Below, in pieces: positions 1-11,774 of a DNA stretch of 64,000 nt. Within the stretch, counting starts at the first letter, position 1, and every line of letters starts with the position of its first letter. Position numbers and translations under genes: made by a program. Source of the stretch: Synaphobranchus kaupii (lineage: Eukaryota > Chordata > Actinopteri > Anguilliformes > Synaphobranchidae); NCBI GenBank assembly GCA_029718625.1, contig CM056380.1, positions 18,975,923 through 19,039,922 of the forward strand. Direction: 5' to 3'. The notes under the pieces were generated by a model. It ran no database searches and had not been told where the DNA came from. It was given only the letters and a program-made list of their open reading frames with translations.

Positions 1-129
1 TACCCATTTGTTGCAAGAGGTCAGAGTGAAACAAACTCAATCAAAAATAATCTGTCTCCCAAACAAATACCCAGTATAATTTTGGGCTACACTACTCCAC
101 CACTGGACACTACTAGAGAGATGACTATC

Positions 130-151
130 TATCTATCTAGTGAGAAAGGGT
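130..151. repeat. (TATC)n microsatellite of the array unit (representative)
   Basis: Each unit has a TATC tract just after agagagatgac, from about three repeats in the A73 subtype to about ten or eleven (for example near 19,571-19,620). Length changes in steps of 4 bp explain the small spacing differences (581, 585, 589, 593, 597, 605 and 609 bp). Confidence 0.9.
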
Positions 152-300
152 AAGCATACAATTTTGCCTAGGCCTATAGGCAACTTGGTAATAAATTTTG
201 TTTCCCCATGGTTTTCTTCCATCAAAAACTTATTCGCTGCGAAATCCACACCCACGTACGCGCACCCTATAATGCAGCACTGAAACGTTTTGTGACCGCG

Positions 301-311
301 TGGCCTAATGG
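301..311 (+). promoter_or_regulatory. Pol III A box (representative copy)
   Basis: TGGCCTAATGG matches the eukaryotic A-box consensus TRGYNNANNGG inside the tRNA gene, where TFIIIC would bind. The same box is present in nearly all copies. The exceptions are those starting at 14573 and 16867, which have T at base 9. Confidence 0.9.
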
Positions 312-344
312 ATAAGGCGTCTGACTTCGGATCAGAAGATTGAG

Positions 345-355
345 GGTTCGAGTCC
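345..355 (+). promoter_or_regulatory. Pol III B box (representative copy)
   Basis: GGTTCGAGTCC matches the B-box consensus GGTTCRANTCC. Copies at 3127, 7122, 25556, 27295, 29038, 30162, 37080 and 40214 carry substitutions in this box at bases 52, 53 or 56 and may be poorly transcribed. Confidence 0.9.
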
Positions 356-413
356 CTTCGTGGTCATCCTAATGCAGTGTTAGTCATTTCAAACCTGCAG
401 CTGTAAGTTCCAG

Positions 414-419
414 TTTTTT
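414..419 (+). terminator. Pol III T6 terminator (representative copy)
   Basis: First run of four or more T downstream of the tRNA, 48 nt past the 3' end. It would give a precursor with a ~48-nt 3' trailer. Nearly every unit has T6 or T5 at the equivalent place (ccagttttttgc or ccaggtttttgc). Confidence 0.85.
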
Positions 420-443
420 GCTAAACTCTTGAGAGCTTGACAT

Positions 444-540
444 GGAATTAAAATGCCAGAGGGTGGCATTTGAGGTTAATGGGTAAGGAACTGCATTTGG
501 AACATAAAGCTTTCCTGCTCAATTCAACATAATACTGTAT
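444..540 (+). repeat. Decayed SINE-head-like segment within each unit (representative)
   Basis: The segment beginning aatgccagagggtggcattt and continuing with gggtaaggaactgcatttgg and aacataaagctttcctgctc has the layout of the tRNA-derived head of a common teleost SINE: GGTGGCA, a GTTAATGGGTAAG-like A box, and an AAGGTT..GCTC-like B box. The better-preserved relative at 48,121-48,240 makes the resemblance clearer. Both boxes are degenerate here, so independent transcription is unlikely. The segment recurs in every unit and was probably captured before amplification. Confidence 0.6.
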
Positions 541-874
541 TTGTGAACGATTACATGGCCCTTCCTCCAAGGAGACCCATTTGTTGCAAGAGGTCAGAGT
601 GAAACAAACTCAATCAAAAATAATCTGTCTCCCAAACAAATACCCAGTATAATTTTGGGCTACACTACTCCACTACTGGACACTACTAGAGAGATGACTA
701 TCTATCTATCTATCTATATAGTGAGAGAGGGTAAGTATAAAATTTTGCCTGGGCCTAAAGAAAACTTGGTATTTAATTTTGTTTGCCCATGATTTTCTTC
801 CATTAAAAACGTATGCGCTGCGAAATCCACACCCATGTACGCGCACCCAATGATGCAGCACTGAAAGATCTCAT

Positions 875-947
875 GACCGCGTGGCCTAATGGATAAGGCG
901 TCTGACTTCGGATCAGAAGATTGGGGGTTCGAGTCCCTTCGTGGTCG
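875..947 (+). tRNA. tRNA-Arg-TCG: tRNA-Arg (TCG), copy 2
   Basis: G73 subtype, 581 bp after copy 1. Base 50 is G instead of A, which turns the T-stem pair 50:64 from A-T into G-T. Otherwise consensus; probably functional. Confidence 0.93.
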
Positions 948-1413
948 TCCTAATACGGTGTTTGTCGTTTCAAACCTGCAGCTGTAAGTTCCAGTTTTTT
1001 GCTAAACTCTTGAGAGCTTGACATGGAATTAAAATGCGAGAGGGTGGCATTTGAGGTTAATGGGTAAGGAACTGCATTTGGAACATAAAGCTTTCCTGCT
1101 CAATTCAACATAATACTGTATACCCATTTGTTGCAAGAGGTCAGAGTGAAACAAACTCAATCAAAAATAATCTGTCTCCCAAACAAATACCCAGTATAAT
1201 TTTGGGCTACACTACTCCACCACTGGACACTACTAGAGAGATGACTATCTATCTATCTAGTGAGAAAGGGTAAGCATACAATTTTGCCTAGGCCTAAAGG
1301 CAACTTGGTAATAAATTTTGTTTCCCCATGGTTTTCTTCCATCAAAAACTTATTCGCTGCGAAATCCACACCCACGTACGCGCACCCTATAATGCAGCAC
1401 TGAAACGTTTTGT

Positions 1414-1486
1414 GACCGCGTGGCCTAATGGATAAGGCGTCTGACTTCGGATCAGAAGATTGAGGGTTCGAGTCCCTTCGTGGTCA
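1414..1486 (+). tRNA. tRNA-Arg-TCG: tRNA-Arg (TCG), copy 3
   Basis: Consensus body, A73, gttttgt leader. Lies in a near-exact 1,120-bp repeat of the segment holding copy 1. Confidence 0.97.
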
Positions 1487-1994
1487 TCCTAATGCAGTGT
1501 TAGTCATTTCAAACCTGCAGCTGTAAGTTCCAGTTTTTTGCTAAACTCTTGAGAGCTTGACATGGAATTAAAATGCCAGAGGGTGGCATTTGAGGTTAAT
1601 GGGTAAGGAACTGCATTTGGAACATAAAGCTTTCCTGCTCAATTCAACATAATACTGTATTTGTGAACGATTACATGGCCCTTCCTCCAAGGAGACCCAT
1701 TTGTTGCAAGAGGTCAGAGTGAAACAAACTCAATCAAAAATAATCTGTCTCCCAAACAAATACCCAGTATAATTTTGGGCTACACTACTCCACTACTGGA
1801 CACTACTAGAGAGATGACTATCTATCTATCTATCTATATAGTGAGAGAGGGTAAGTATAAAATTTTGCCTGGGCCTAAAGAAAACTTGGTATTTAATTTT
1901 GTTTGCCCATGATTTTCTTCCATTAAAAACGTATGCGCTGCGAAATCCACACCCATGTACGCGCACCCAATGATGCAGCACTGAAAGATCTCAT

Positions 1995-2067
1995 GACCGC
2001 GTGGCCTAATGGATAAGGCGTCTGACTTCGGATCAGAAGATTGAGGGTTCGAGTCCCTTCGTGGTCG
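1995..2067 (+). tRNA. tRNA-Arg-TCG: tRNA-Arg (TCG), copy 4
   Basis: Consensus body, G73, tctcat leader, 581 bp spacing. It is the 1,120-bp counterpart of copy 2 but lacks that copy's base-50 change. Confidence 0.97.
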
Positions 2068-2533
2068 TCCTAATACGGTGTTTGTCGTTTCAAACCTGCA
2101 GCTGTAAGTTCCAGTTTTTTGCTAAACTCTTGAGAGCTTGACATGGAATTAAAATGCCAGAGGGTGGCATTTGAGGTTAATGGGTAAGGAACTGCATTTG
2201 GAACATAAAGCTTTCCTGCTCAATTCAACATAATACTGTATACCCATTTGTTGCAAGAGGTCAGAGTGAAACAAACTCAATCAAAAATAATCTGTCTCCC
2301 AAACAAATACCCAGTATAATTTTGGGCTACACTACTCCACCACTGGACACTACTAGAGAGATGACTATCTATCTATCTAGTGAGAAAGGGTAAGCATACA
2401 ATTTTGCCTAGGCCTAAAGGCAACTTGGTAATAAATTTTGTTTCCCCATGGTTTTCTTCCATCAAAAACTTATTCGCTGCGAAATCCACACCCACGTACG
2501 CGCACCCTATAATGCAGCACTGAAACGTTTTGT

Positions 2534-2606
2534 GACCGCGTGGCCTAATGGATAAGGCGTCTGACTTCGGATCAGAAGATTGAGGGTTCGAGTCCCTTCG
2601 TGGTCA
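2534..2606 (+). tRNA. tRNA-Arg-TCG: tRNA-Arg (TCG), copy 5
   Basis: Consensus body, A73, 539 bp spacing. The terminator here is T5 (ccaggtttttgc). Confidence 0.97.
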
Positions 2607-2937
2607 TCCTAATGCAGTGTTAGTCATTTCAAACCTGCAGCTGTGAGTTCCAGGTTTTTGCTAAACTCTTGAGATCTTGACATGGAATTAAAATGCCAGA
2701 GGGTGGCATTGGAGGTTAATGGGTAAGGAACTGCATTTGGAACATAAAGGTTTCCAGCTCAATTCAACATAATATTGTATTTTTGAGCGATTACATGGCC
2801 CTTCCTCCAAGGAGATCCATTTGTTGCAAGAGGTCAGAGTGAAAATAACTCAATCAAAAATAATCTGGCTCCCAAACAAATACCCAGTATAATTTTGGGG
2901 TACACTACTCCACCACTGGACACTACTAGAGAGATGA

Positions 2938-2969
<32 letters not shown>

Positions 2970-3126
2970 ATAGTGAGAGAGGGTAAGTATAAAATTTTGC
3001 CTGGGCCTAAAGAAAACTTGGTATTTAATTTTGTTTGCCCATGATTTTCTTCCATTAAAAACGTATGCGCTGCGAAATCCACACCCATGTACGCGCACCC
3101 AATGATGCAGCACTGAAACATCTCAT

Positions 3127-3199
3127 GACCGCGTGGCCTAATGGATAAGGCGTTTGACTTCGGATCAGAAGATTGAGGATTCGAATCCCTTCGTGGTCG
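3127..3199 (+). tRNA. tRNA-Arg-TCG: tRNA-Arg (TCG), copy 6, B-box variant
   Basis: C28T (T-G wobble in the anticodon stem), G59A, and G53A, which breaks T-stem pair 53:61 and the B box. G73. Transcription and stability are doubtful. Same triple change as copy 13. Confidence 0.75.
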
Positions 3200-3530
3200 T
3201 CCTAATACGGTGTTTGTCGTTTCAAACCTGCAGCTGTAAGTTCCAGTTTTTTGCTAAACTCTTGAGATCTTGACATGGAATTAAAATGCCAGAGGGTGGC
3301 ATTGGAGGTTAATGGGTAAGGAACTGCATTTGGAACATAAAGCTTTCCTGCTCAATTCAACATAATACTGTATTTGTGAACGATTACATGGCCCTTCCTC
3401 CAAGGAGACCCATTTGTTGCAAGAGGTCAGAGTGAAACAAACTCAATCAAAAATAATCTGTCTCCCAAACAAATACCCAGTATAATTTTGGGCTACACTA
3501 CTCCACCACTGGACACTACTAGAGAGATGA

Positions 3531-3562
<32 letters not shown>

Positions 3563-3719
3563 ATAGTGAGAGAGGGTAAGTATAAATTTTTGCCTGGGCC
3601 TAAAGAAAACTTGGTATTTAATTTTGTTTGCCCATGATTTTCTTCCATTAAAAACGTATGCGCTGCGAAATCCACACCCACGTACGCGCACGCAATGATG
3701 CAGCACTGAAACATCGCAT

Positions 3720-3792
3720 GACCGCGTGGCCTAATGGATAAGGCGTCTGACTTCGGATCAGAAGATTGAGGGTTCGAGTCCCTTCGTGGTCG
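3720..3792 (+). tRNA. tRNA-Arg-TCG: tRNA-Arg (TCG), copy 7
   Basis: Consensus body, G73; the leader reads catcgcat, a one-base variant of catctcat. 593 bp spacing from an expanded TATC tract. Confidence 0.97.
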
Positions 3793-4258
3793 TCCTAATA
3801 CGGTGTTTGTCGTTTCAAACCTGCAGCTGTAAGTTCCAGTTTTTTGCTAAACTCTTGAGAGCTTGACATGGAATTAAAATGCGAGAGGGTGGCATTTGAG
3901 GTTAATGGGTAAGGAACTGCATTTGGAACATAAAGCTTTCCTGCTCAATTCAACATAATACTGTATACCCATTTGTTGCAAGAGGTCAGAGTGAAACAAA
4001 CTCAATCAAAAATAATCTGTCTCCCAAACAAATACCCAGTATAATTTTGGGCTACACTACTCCACCACTGGACACTACTAGAGAGATGACTATCTATCTA
4101 TCTAGTGAGAAAGGGTAAGCATACAATTTTGCCTAGGCCTAAAGGCAACTTGGTAATAAATTTTGTTTCCCCATGGTTTTCTTCCATCAAAAACTTATTC
4201 GCTGCAAAATCTACACCCACGTACGCGCACCCTATAATGCAGCACTGAAACGTTTTGT

Positions 4259-4331
4259 GACCGCGTGGCCTAATGGATAAGGCGTCTGACTTCGGATCAG
4301 AAGATTGAGGGTTCGAGTCCCTTCGTGGTCA
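4259..4331 (+). tRNA. tRNA-Arg-TCG: tRNA-Arg (TCG), copy 8
   Basis: Consensus body, A73, 539 bp spacing. Confidence 0.97.
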
Positions 4332-4839
4332 TCCTAATGCAGTGTTAGTCATTTCAAACCTGCAGCTGTAAGTTCCAGTTTTTTGCTAAACTCTTGAGAG
4401 CTTGACATGGAATTAAAATGCCAGAGGGTGGCATTTGAGGTTACTGGGTAAGGAACTGCATTTGGAACATAAAGCTTTCCTGCTCAATTCAACATAATAC
4501 TGTATTTGTGACCGATTACATGGCCCTTCCTCCAAGGAGACCCATTTGTTGCAAGAGGTCAGAGTGAAACAAACTCAATCAAAAATAATCTGTCTCCCAA
4601 ACAAATACCCAGTATAATTTTGGGCTACACTACTCCACTACTGGACACTACTAGAGAGATGACTATCTATCTATCTATCTATATAGTGAGAGAGGGTAAG
4701 TATAAAATTTTGCCTGGGCCTAAAGAAAACTTGGTATTTAATTTTGTTTGCCCATGATTTTCTTCCATTAAAAACGTATGCGCTGCGAAATCCACACCCA
4801 TGTACGCGCACCCAATGATGCAGCACTGAAAGATCTCAT

Positions 4840-4912
4840 GACCGCGTGGCCTAATGGATAAGGCGTCTGACTTCGGATCAGAAGATTGAGGGTTCGAGTC
4901 CCTTCGTGGTCG
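4840..4912 (+). tRNA. tRNA-Arg-TCG: tRNA-Arg (TCG), copy 9
   Basis: Consensus body, G73, gatctcat leader, 581 bp spacing. Confidence 0.97.
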
Positions 4913-5378
4913 TCCTAATACGGTGTTTGTCGTTTCAAACCTGCAGCTGTAAGTTTCAGTTTTTTGCTAAACTCTTGAGAGCTTGACATGGAATTAAAAT
5001 GCGAGAGGGTGGCATTTGAGGTTAATGGGTAAGGAACTGCATTTGGAACATAAAGCTTTCCTGCTCAATTCAACATAATACTGTATACCCATTTGTTGCA
5101 AGAGGTCAGAGTGAAACAAACTCAATCAAAAATAATCTGTCTCCCAAACAAATACCCAGTATAATTTTGGGCTACACTACTCCACCACTGGACACTACTA
5201 GAGAGATGACTATCTATCTATCTAGTGAGAAAGGGTAAGCATACAATTTTGCCTAGGCCTAAAGGCAACTTGGTAATAAATTTTGTTTCCCCATGGTTTT
5301 CTTCCATCAAAAACTTATTCGCTGCGAAATCCACACCCACGTACGCGCACCCTATAATGCAGCACTGAAACGTTTTGT

Positions 5379-5451
5379 GACCGCGTGGCCTAATGGATAA
5401 GGCGTCTGACTTCGGATCAGAAGATTGAGGGTTCGAGTCCCTTCGTGGTCA
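5379..5451 (+). tRNA. tRNA-Arg-TCG: tRNA-Arg (TCG), copy 10
   Basis: Consensus body, A73. First copy of a ~5.74 kb higher-order block whose spacing series recurs from copy 20. Confidence 0.97.
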
Positions 5452-5959
5452 TCCTAATGCAGTGTTAGTCATTTCAAACCTGCAGCTGTGAGTTCCAGGT
5501 TTTTGCTAAACTCTTGAGATCTTGACATGGAATTAAAATGCCAGAGGGTGGCATTGGAGGTTAATGGGTAAGGAACTGCATTTGGAACATAAAGGTTTCC
5601 AGCTCAATTCAACATAATATTGTATTTTTGAGCGATTACATGGCCCTTCCTCCAAGGAGATCCATTTGTTGCAAGAGGTCAGAGTGAAAATAACTCAATC
5701 AAAAATAATCTGGCTCCCAAACAAATACCCAGTATAATTTTGGGCTACACTACTCCACCACTGGACACTACTAGAGAGATTACTATCTATCTATCTGTCT
5801 ATATAGTGAGAGAGGGTAAGTATAAAATTTTGCCTGGGCCTAAAGAAAACTTGGTATTTAATTTTGTTTGCCCATGATTTTCTTCCATTAAAAACGTATG
5901 CGCTGCGAAATCCACACCCACGTACGCGCACCCAATGATGCAGCACTGAAACATCTCAT

Positions 5960-6032
5960 GACCGCGTGGCCTAATGGATAAGGCGTTTGACTTCGGATCA
6001 GAAGATTGAGGGTTCGAATCCCTTCGTGGTCG
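5960..6032 (+). tRNA. tRNA-Arg-TCG: tRNA-Arg (TCG), copy 11
   Basis: Carries the linked pair C28T and G59A with G73. Both are tolerable (T28-G42 wobble; T-loop base 59), so probably functional. Confidence 0.93.
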
Positions 6033-6532
6033 TCCTAATACGGTGTTTGTCGTTTCAAACCTGCAGCTGTAAGTTCCAGTTTTTTGCTAAACTCTTGAGA
6101 TCTTGACATGGAATTAAAATGCCAGAGGGTGGCATTTGAGGTTAATGGGTAAGGAACTGCATTTGGAACATAAAGCTTTCCTGCTCAATTCAACATAATA
6201 CTGTATTTGTGAACGATTACATGGCCCTTCCTCCAAGGAGACCCATTTGTTGCAAGAGGTCAGAGTGAAACAAACTCAATCAAAAATAATCTTTCTCCCA
6301 AACAAATACTCAGTATAATTTTGGGCTACACTACTCCACTACTGGACACTACTAGAGAGATGACTATCTATCTATCTAGTGAGAAAGGGTAAGCATACAA
6401 TTTTGCCTAGGCCTATAGGCAACTTGGTAATAAATTTTGTTTCCCCATGGTTTTCTTCCATCAAAAACTTATTCGCTGCGAAATCCACACCCACGTACGA
6501 GCACCCTATAATGCAGCACTGAAACGTTTTGT

Positions 6533-6605
6533 GACCGCGTGGCCTAATGGATAAGGCGTCTGACTTCGGATCAGAAGATTGAGGGTTCGAGTCCCTTCGT
6601 GGTCA
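6533..6605 (+). tRNA. tRNA-Arg-TCG: tRNA-Arg (TCG), copy 12
   Basis: Consensus body, A73, 573 bp spacing. The unit upstream has the ctttctccc and actcagtat variants. Confidence 0.97.
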
Positions 6606-7121
6606 TCCTAATGCAGTGTTAGTCATTTCAAACCTGCAGCTGTGAGTTACAGTTTTTTGCTAAACTCTTGAGATCTTGACATGGAATTAAAATGCCAGAG
6701 GGTGGCATTGGAGGTTAATGGGTAAGGAACTGCATTTGGAACATAAAGGTTTCCAGCTCAATTCAACATAATATTGTATTTTTGAGCGATTACATGGCCC
6801 TTCCTCCAAGGAGATCCATTTGTTGCAAGAGGTCAGAGTGAAAATAACTCAATCAAAAATAATCTGGCTCCCAAACAAATACCCAGTATAATTTTGGGCT
6901 ACACTACTCCACCACTGGACACTACTAGAGAGATGACTATCTATCTATCTATCTATCTATCTATATAGTGAGAGAGGGTAAGTATAAAATTTTGCCTGGG
7001 CCTAAAGAAAACTTGATATTTAATTTTGTTTGCCCATGATTTTCTTCCATTAAAAACGTATGCGCTGCGAAATCCACACCCATGTACGCGCACCCAATGA
7101 TGCAGCACTGAAACATCTCAT

Positions 7122-7194
7122 GACCGCGTGGCCTAATGGATAAGGCGTTTGACTTCGGATCAGAAGATTGAGGATTCGAATCCCTTCGTGGTCG
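7122..7194 (+). tRNA. tRNA-Arg-TCG: tRNA-Arg (TCG), copy 13, B-box variant
   Basis: C28T, G53A and G59A with G73, as in copy 6. Pair 53:61 is lost and the B box is altered. Confidence 0.75.
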
Positions 7195-7710
7195 TCCTAA
7201 TACGGTGTTTGTCGTTTCAAACCTGCAGCTGTAAGTTCCAGTTTTTTGCTAAACTCTTGAGATCTTGACATGGAATTAAAATGCCAGAGGGTGGCATTGG
7301 AGGTTAATGGGTAAGGAACTGCATTTGGAACATAAAGCTTTCCTGCTCAATTCAACATAATACTGTATTTGTGAACGATTACATGGCCCTTCCTCCAAGG
7401 AGACCCATTTGTTGCAAGAGGTCAGAGTGAAACAAACTCAATCAAAAATAATCTGTCTCCCAAACAAATACCCAGTATAATTTTGGGCTACACTACTCCA
7501 CCACTGGACACTACTAGAGAGATGACTATCTATCTATCTATCTATCTATCTATATAGTGAGAGAGGGTAAGTATAAATTTTTGCCTGGGCCTAAAGAAAA
7601 CTTGGTATTTAATTTTGTTTGCCCATGATTTTCTTCCATTAAAAACGTATGCGCTGCGAAATCCACACCCACGTACGCGCACGCAATGATGCAGCACTGA
7701 AACATCTCAT

Positions 7711-7783
7711 GACCGCGTGGCCTAATGGATAAGGCGTCTGACTTCGGATCAGAAGATTGAGGGTTCGAGTCCCTTCGTGGTCG
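7711..7783 (+). tRNA. tRNA-Arg-TCG: tRNA-Arg (TCG), copy 14
   Basis: Consensus body, G73, 589 bp spacing. Confidence 0.97.
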
Positions 7784-8291
7784 TCCTAATACGGTGTTTG
7801 TCGTTTCAAACCTGCAGCTGTAAGTTCCAGTTTTTTGCTAAACTCTTGAGAGCTTGACATGGAATTAAAATGCCAGAGGGTGGCATTTGAGGTTAATGGG
7901 TAAGGAACTGCATTTGGAACATAAAGCTTTCCTGCTCAATTCAACATAATACTGTATTTGTGAACGATTACATGGCCCTTCCTCCAAGGAGACCCATTTG
8001 TTGCAAGAGGTCAGAGTGAAACAAACTCAATCAAAAATAATCTGTCTCCCAAACAAATACCCAGTATAATTTTGGGCTACACTACTCCACTACTGGACAC
8101 TACTAGAGAGATGACTATCTATCTATCTATCTATATAGTGAGAGAGGGTAAGTATAAAATTTTGCCTGGGCCTAAAGAAAACTTGGTATTTAATTTTGTT
8201 TGCCCATGATTTTCTTCCATTAAAAACGTATGCGCTGCGAAATCCACACCCATGTACGCGCACCCAATGATGCAGCACTGAAAGATCTCAT

Positions 8292-8364
8292 GACCGCGTG
8301 GCCTAATGGATAAGGCGTCTGACTTCGGATCAGAAGATTGAGGGTTCGAGTCCCTTCGTGGTCG
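8292..8364 (+). tRNA. tRNA-Arg-TCG: tRNA-Arg (TCG), copy 15
   Basis: Consensus body, G73, gatctcat leader. Confidence 0.97.
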
Positions 8365-8830
8365 TCCTAATACGGTGTTTGTCGTTTCAAACCTGCAGCT
8401 GTAAGTTCCAGTTTTTTGCTAAACTCTTGAGAGCTTGACATGGAATTAAAATGCCAGAGGGTGGCATTTGAGGTTAATGGGTAAGGAACTGCATTTGGAA
8501 CATAAAGCTTTCCTGCTCAATTCAACATAATACTGTATACCCATTTGTTGCAAGAGGTCAGAGTGAAACAAACTCAATCAAAAATAATCTGTCTCCCAAA
8601 CAAATACCCAGTATAATTTTGGGCTACACTACTCCACCACTGGACACTACTAGAGAGATGACTATCTATCTATCTAGTGAGAAAGGGTAAGCATACAATT
8701 TTGCCTAGGCCTAAAGGCAACTTGGTAATAAATTTTGTTTCCCCATGGTTTTCTTCCATCAAAAACTTATTCGCTGCGAAATCTACACCCACGTACGCGC
8801 ACCCTATAATGCAGCACTGAAACGTTTTGT

Positions 8831-8903
8831 GACCGCGTGGCCTAATGGATAAGGCGTCTGACTTCGGATCAGAAGATTGAGGGTTCGAGTCCCTTCGTGG
8901 TCA
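8831..8903 (+). tRNA. tRNA-Arg-TCG: tRNA-Arg (TCG), copy 16
   Basis: Consensus body, A73, 539 bp spacing. Ends a 3,452-bp run (from copy 10) whose length equals copies 20 to 26. Confidence 0.97.
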
Positions 8904-9411
8904 TCCTAATGCAGTGTTAGTCATTTCAAACCTGCAGCTGTAAGTTCCAGTTTTTTGCTAAACTCTTGAGAGCTTGACATGGAATTAAAATGCCAGAGGG
9001 TGGCATTTGAGGTTAATGGGTAAGGAACTGCATTTGGAACATAAAGCTTTCCTGCTCAATTCAACATAATACTGTATTTGTGAACGATTACATGGCCCTT
9101 CCTCCAAGGAGACCCATTTGTTGCAAGAGGTCAGAGTGAAACAAACTCAATCAAAAATAATCTGTCTCCCAAACAAATACCCAGTATAATTTTGGGCTAC
9201 ACTACTCCACTACTGGACACTACTAGAGAGATGACTATCTATCTATCTATCTATATAGTGAGAGAGGGTAAGTATAAAATTTTGCCTGGGCCTAAAGAAA
9301 ACTTGGTATTTAATTTTGTTTGCCCATGATTTTCTTCCATTAAAAACGTATGCGCTGCGAAATCCACACCCATGTACGCGCACCCAATGATGTAGCACTG
9401 AAAGATCTCAT

Positions 9412-9484
9412 GACCGCGTGGCCTAATGGATAAGGCGTCTGACTTCGGATCAGAAGATTGAGGGTTCGAGTCCCTTCGTGGTCG
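9412..9484 (+). tRNA. tRNA-Arg-TCG: tRNA-Arg (TCG), copy 17
   Basis: Consensus body, G73; the leader has gatgtagcac in place of gatgcagcac. Confidence 0.97.
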
Positions 9485-9996
9485 TCCTAATACGGTGTTT
9501 GTCGTTTCAAACCTGCAGCTGTAAGTTCCAGTTTTTTGCTAAACTCTTGAGAGCTTGACATGGAATTAAAATGCGAGAGGGTGGCATTTGAGGTTAATGG
9601 GTAAGGAACTGCATTTGGAACATAAAGGTTTCCAGCTCAATTCAACATAATATTGTATTTTTGAGCGATTACATGGCCCTTCCTCCAAGGAGATCCATTT
9701 GTTGCAAGAGGTCAGAGTGAAAATAACTCAATCAAAAATAATCTGACTCCCAAACAAATACCCAGTATAATTTTGGGCTACACTACTCCACCACTGGACA
9801 CTACTAGAGAGATGACTATCTATCTATCTATCTATCTATATAGTGAGAGAGGGTAAGTATAAAATTTTGCCTGGGCCTAAAGAAAACTTGGTATTTAACT
9901 TTGTTTGCCCATGATTTTCTTCCATTAAAAACGTATGCGCTGCGAAATCCACACCCACGTACGCGCACGCAATGATGCAGCACTGAAACATCTCAT

Positions 9997-10069
9997 GACC
10001 GCGTGGCCTAATGGATAAGGCGTCTGACTTCGGATCAGAAGATTGAGGGTTCGAGTCCCTTCGTGGTCG
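9997..10069 (+). tRNA. tRNA-Arg-TCG: tRNA-Arg (TCG), copy 18
   Basis: Consensus body, G73, 585 bp spacing. Confidence 0.97.
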
Positions 10070-10581
10070 TCCTAATACGGTGTTTGTCGTTTCAAACCTG
10101 CAGCTGTAAGTTCCAGTTTTTTGCTAAACTCTTGAGAGCTTGACATGGAATTAAAATGCCAGAGGGTGGCATTTGAGGTTAATGGGTAAGGAACTGCATT
10201 TGGAACATAAAGCTTTCCTGCTCAATTCAACATAATACTGTATTTGTGAACGATTACATGGCCCTTCCTCCAAGGAGACCCATTTGTTGCAAGAGGTCAG
10301 AGTGAAACAAACTCAATCAAAAATAATCTGTCTCCCAAACAAATACCCAGTATAATTTTGGGCTACACTACTCCACTACTGGACACTACTAGAGAGATGA
10401 CTATCTATCTATCTATCTATCTATATAGTGAGAGAGGGTAAGTATAAAATTTTGCCTGGGCCTAAAGAAAACTTGGTATTTAATTTTGTTTGCCCATGAT
10501 TTTCTTCCATTAAAAACGTATGCGCTGCGAAATCCACACCCATGTACGCGCACCCAATGATGCAGCACTGAAAGATCTCAT

Positions 10582-10654
10582 GACCGCGTGGCCTAATGGA
10601 TAAGGCGTCTGACTTCGGATCAGAAGATTGAGGGTTCGAGTCCCTTCGTGGTCG
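10582..10654 (+). tRNA. tRNA-Arg-TCG: tRNA-Arg (TCG), copy 19
   Basis: Consensus body, G73, 585 bp spacing. Confidence 0.97.
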
Positions 10655-11120
10655 TCCTAATACGGTGTTTGTCGTTTCAAACCTGCAGCTGTAAGTTCCA
10701 GTTTTTTGCTAAACTCTTGAGAGCTTGACATGGAATTAAAATGCCAGAGGGTGGCATTTGAGGTTAATGGGTAAGGAACTGCATTTGGAACATAAAGCTT
10801 TCCTGCTCAATTCAACATAATACTGTATACCCATTTGTTGCAAGAGGTCAGAGTGAAACAAACTCAATCAAAAATAATCTGTCTCCCAAACAAATACCCA
10901 GTATAATTTTGGGCTACACTACTCCACCACTGGACACTACTAGAGAGATGACTATCTATCTATCTAGTGAGAAAAAGTAAGCATACAATTTTGCCTAGGC
11001 CTATAGGCAACTTGGTAATAAATTTTGTTTCCCCATGGTTTTCTTCCATCAAAAACTTATTCGCTGCGAAATCCACACCCACGTACGCGCACCCTATAAT
11101 GCAGCACTGAAACGTTTTGT

Positions 11121-11193
11121 GACCGCGTGGCCTAATGGATAAGGCGTCTGACTTCGGATCAGAAGATTGAGGGTTCGAGTCCCTTCGTGGTCA
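11121..11193 (+). tRNA. tRNA-Arg-TCG: tRNA-Arg (TCG), copy 20
   Basis: Consensus body, A73. Starts the second copy of the ~5.74 kb block. Confidence 0.97.
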
Positions 11194-11701
11194 TCCTAAT
11201 GCAGTGTTAGTCATTTCAAACCTGCAGCTGTGAGTTCCAGGTTTTTGCTAAACTCTTGAGATCTTGACATGGAATTAAAATGCCAGAGGGTGGCATTGGA
11301 GGTTAATGGGTAAGGAACTGCATTTGGAACATAAAGGTTTCCAGCTCAATTCAACATAATATTGTATTTTTGAGCGATTACATGGCCCTTCCTCCAAGGA
11401 GATCCATTTGTTGCAAGAGGTCAGAGTGAAAATAACTCAATCAAAAATAATCTGGCTCCCAAACAAATACCCAGTATAATTTTGGGCTACACTACTCCAC
11501 CACTGGACACTACTAGAGAGATTACTATCTATCTATCTGTCTATATAGTGAGAGAGGGTAAGTATAAAATTTTGCCTGGGCCTAAAGAAAACTTGGTATT
11601 TAATTTTGTTTGCCCATGATTTTCTTCCATTAAAAACGTATGCGCTGCGAAATCCACACCCACGTACGCGCACCCAATGATGCAGCACTGAAACATCTCA
11701 T

Positions 11702-11774
11702 GACCGCGTGGCCTAATGGATAAGGCGTCTGACTTCGGATCAGAAGATTGAGGGTTCGAGTCCCTTCGTGGTCG
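11702..11774 (+). tRNA. tRNA-Arg-TCG: tRNA-Arg (TCG), copy 21
   Basis: Consensus body, G73. Its positional counterpart, copy 11, has C28T and G59A, so base changes have been exchanged between block copies. Confidence 0.97.

Larger units (their letters stand above)
294..366 (+). tRNA. tRNA-Arg-TCG: tRNA-Arg (TCG), copy 1, reference copy
   Basis: Folds as a complete type I tRNA that would decode arginine CGA codons. The acceptor stem GACCGCG pairs with CGTGGTC (one G-T at 5:68) and the D stem is GCCT/AGGC. The anticodon stem is TCTGA/TCAGA around loop CTTCGGA, giving anticodon TCG at 34-36. The T stem GAGGG/CCCTT encloses loop TTCGAGT. Position 73 is A. There is no intron and no encoded CCA, as expected for a nuclear eukaryotic tRNA. 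The internal promoter is intact: A box TGGCCTAATGG at 301-311 and B box GGTTCGAGTCC at 345-355. Base numbers in later entries count along this 73-nt gene. Confidence 0.98.
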
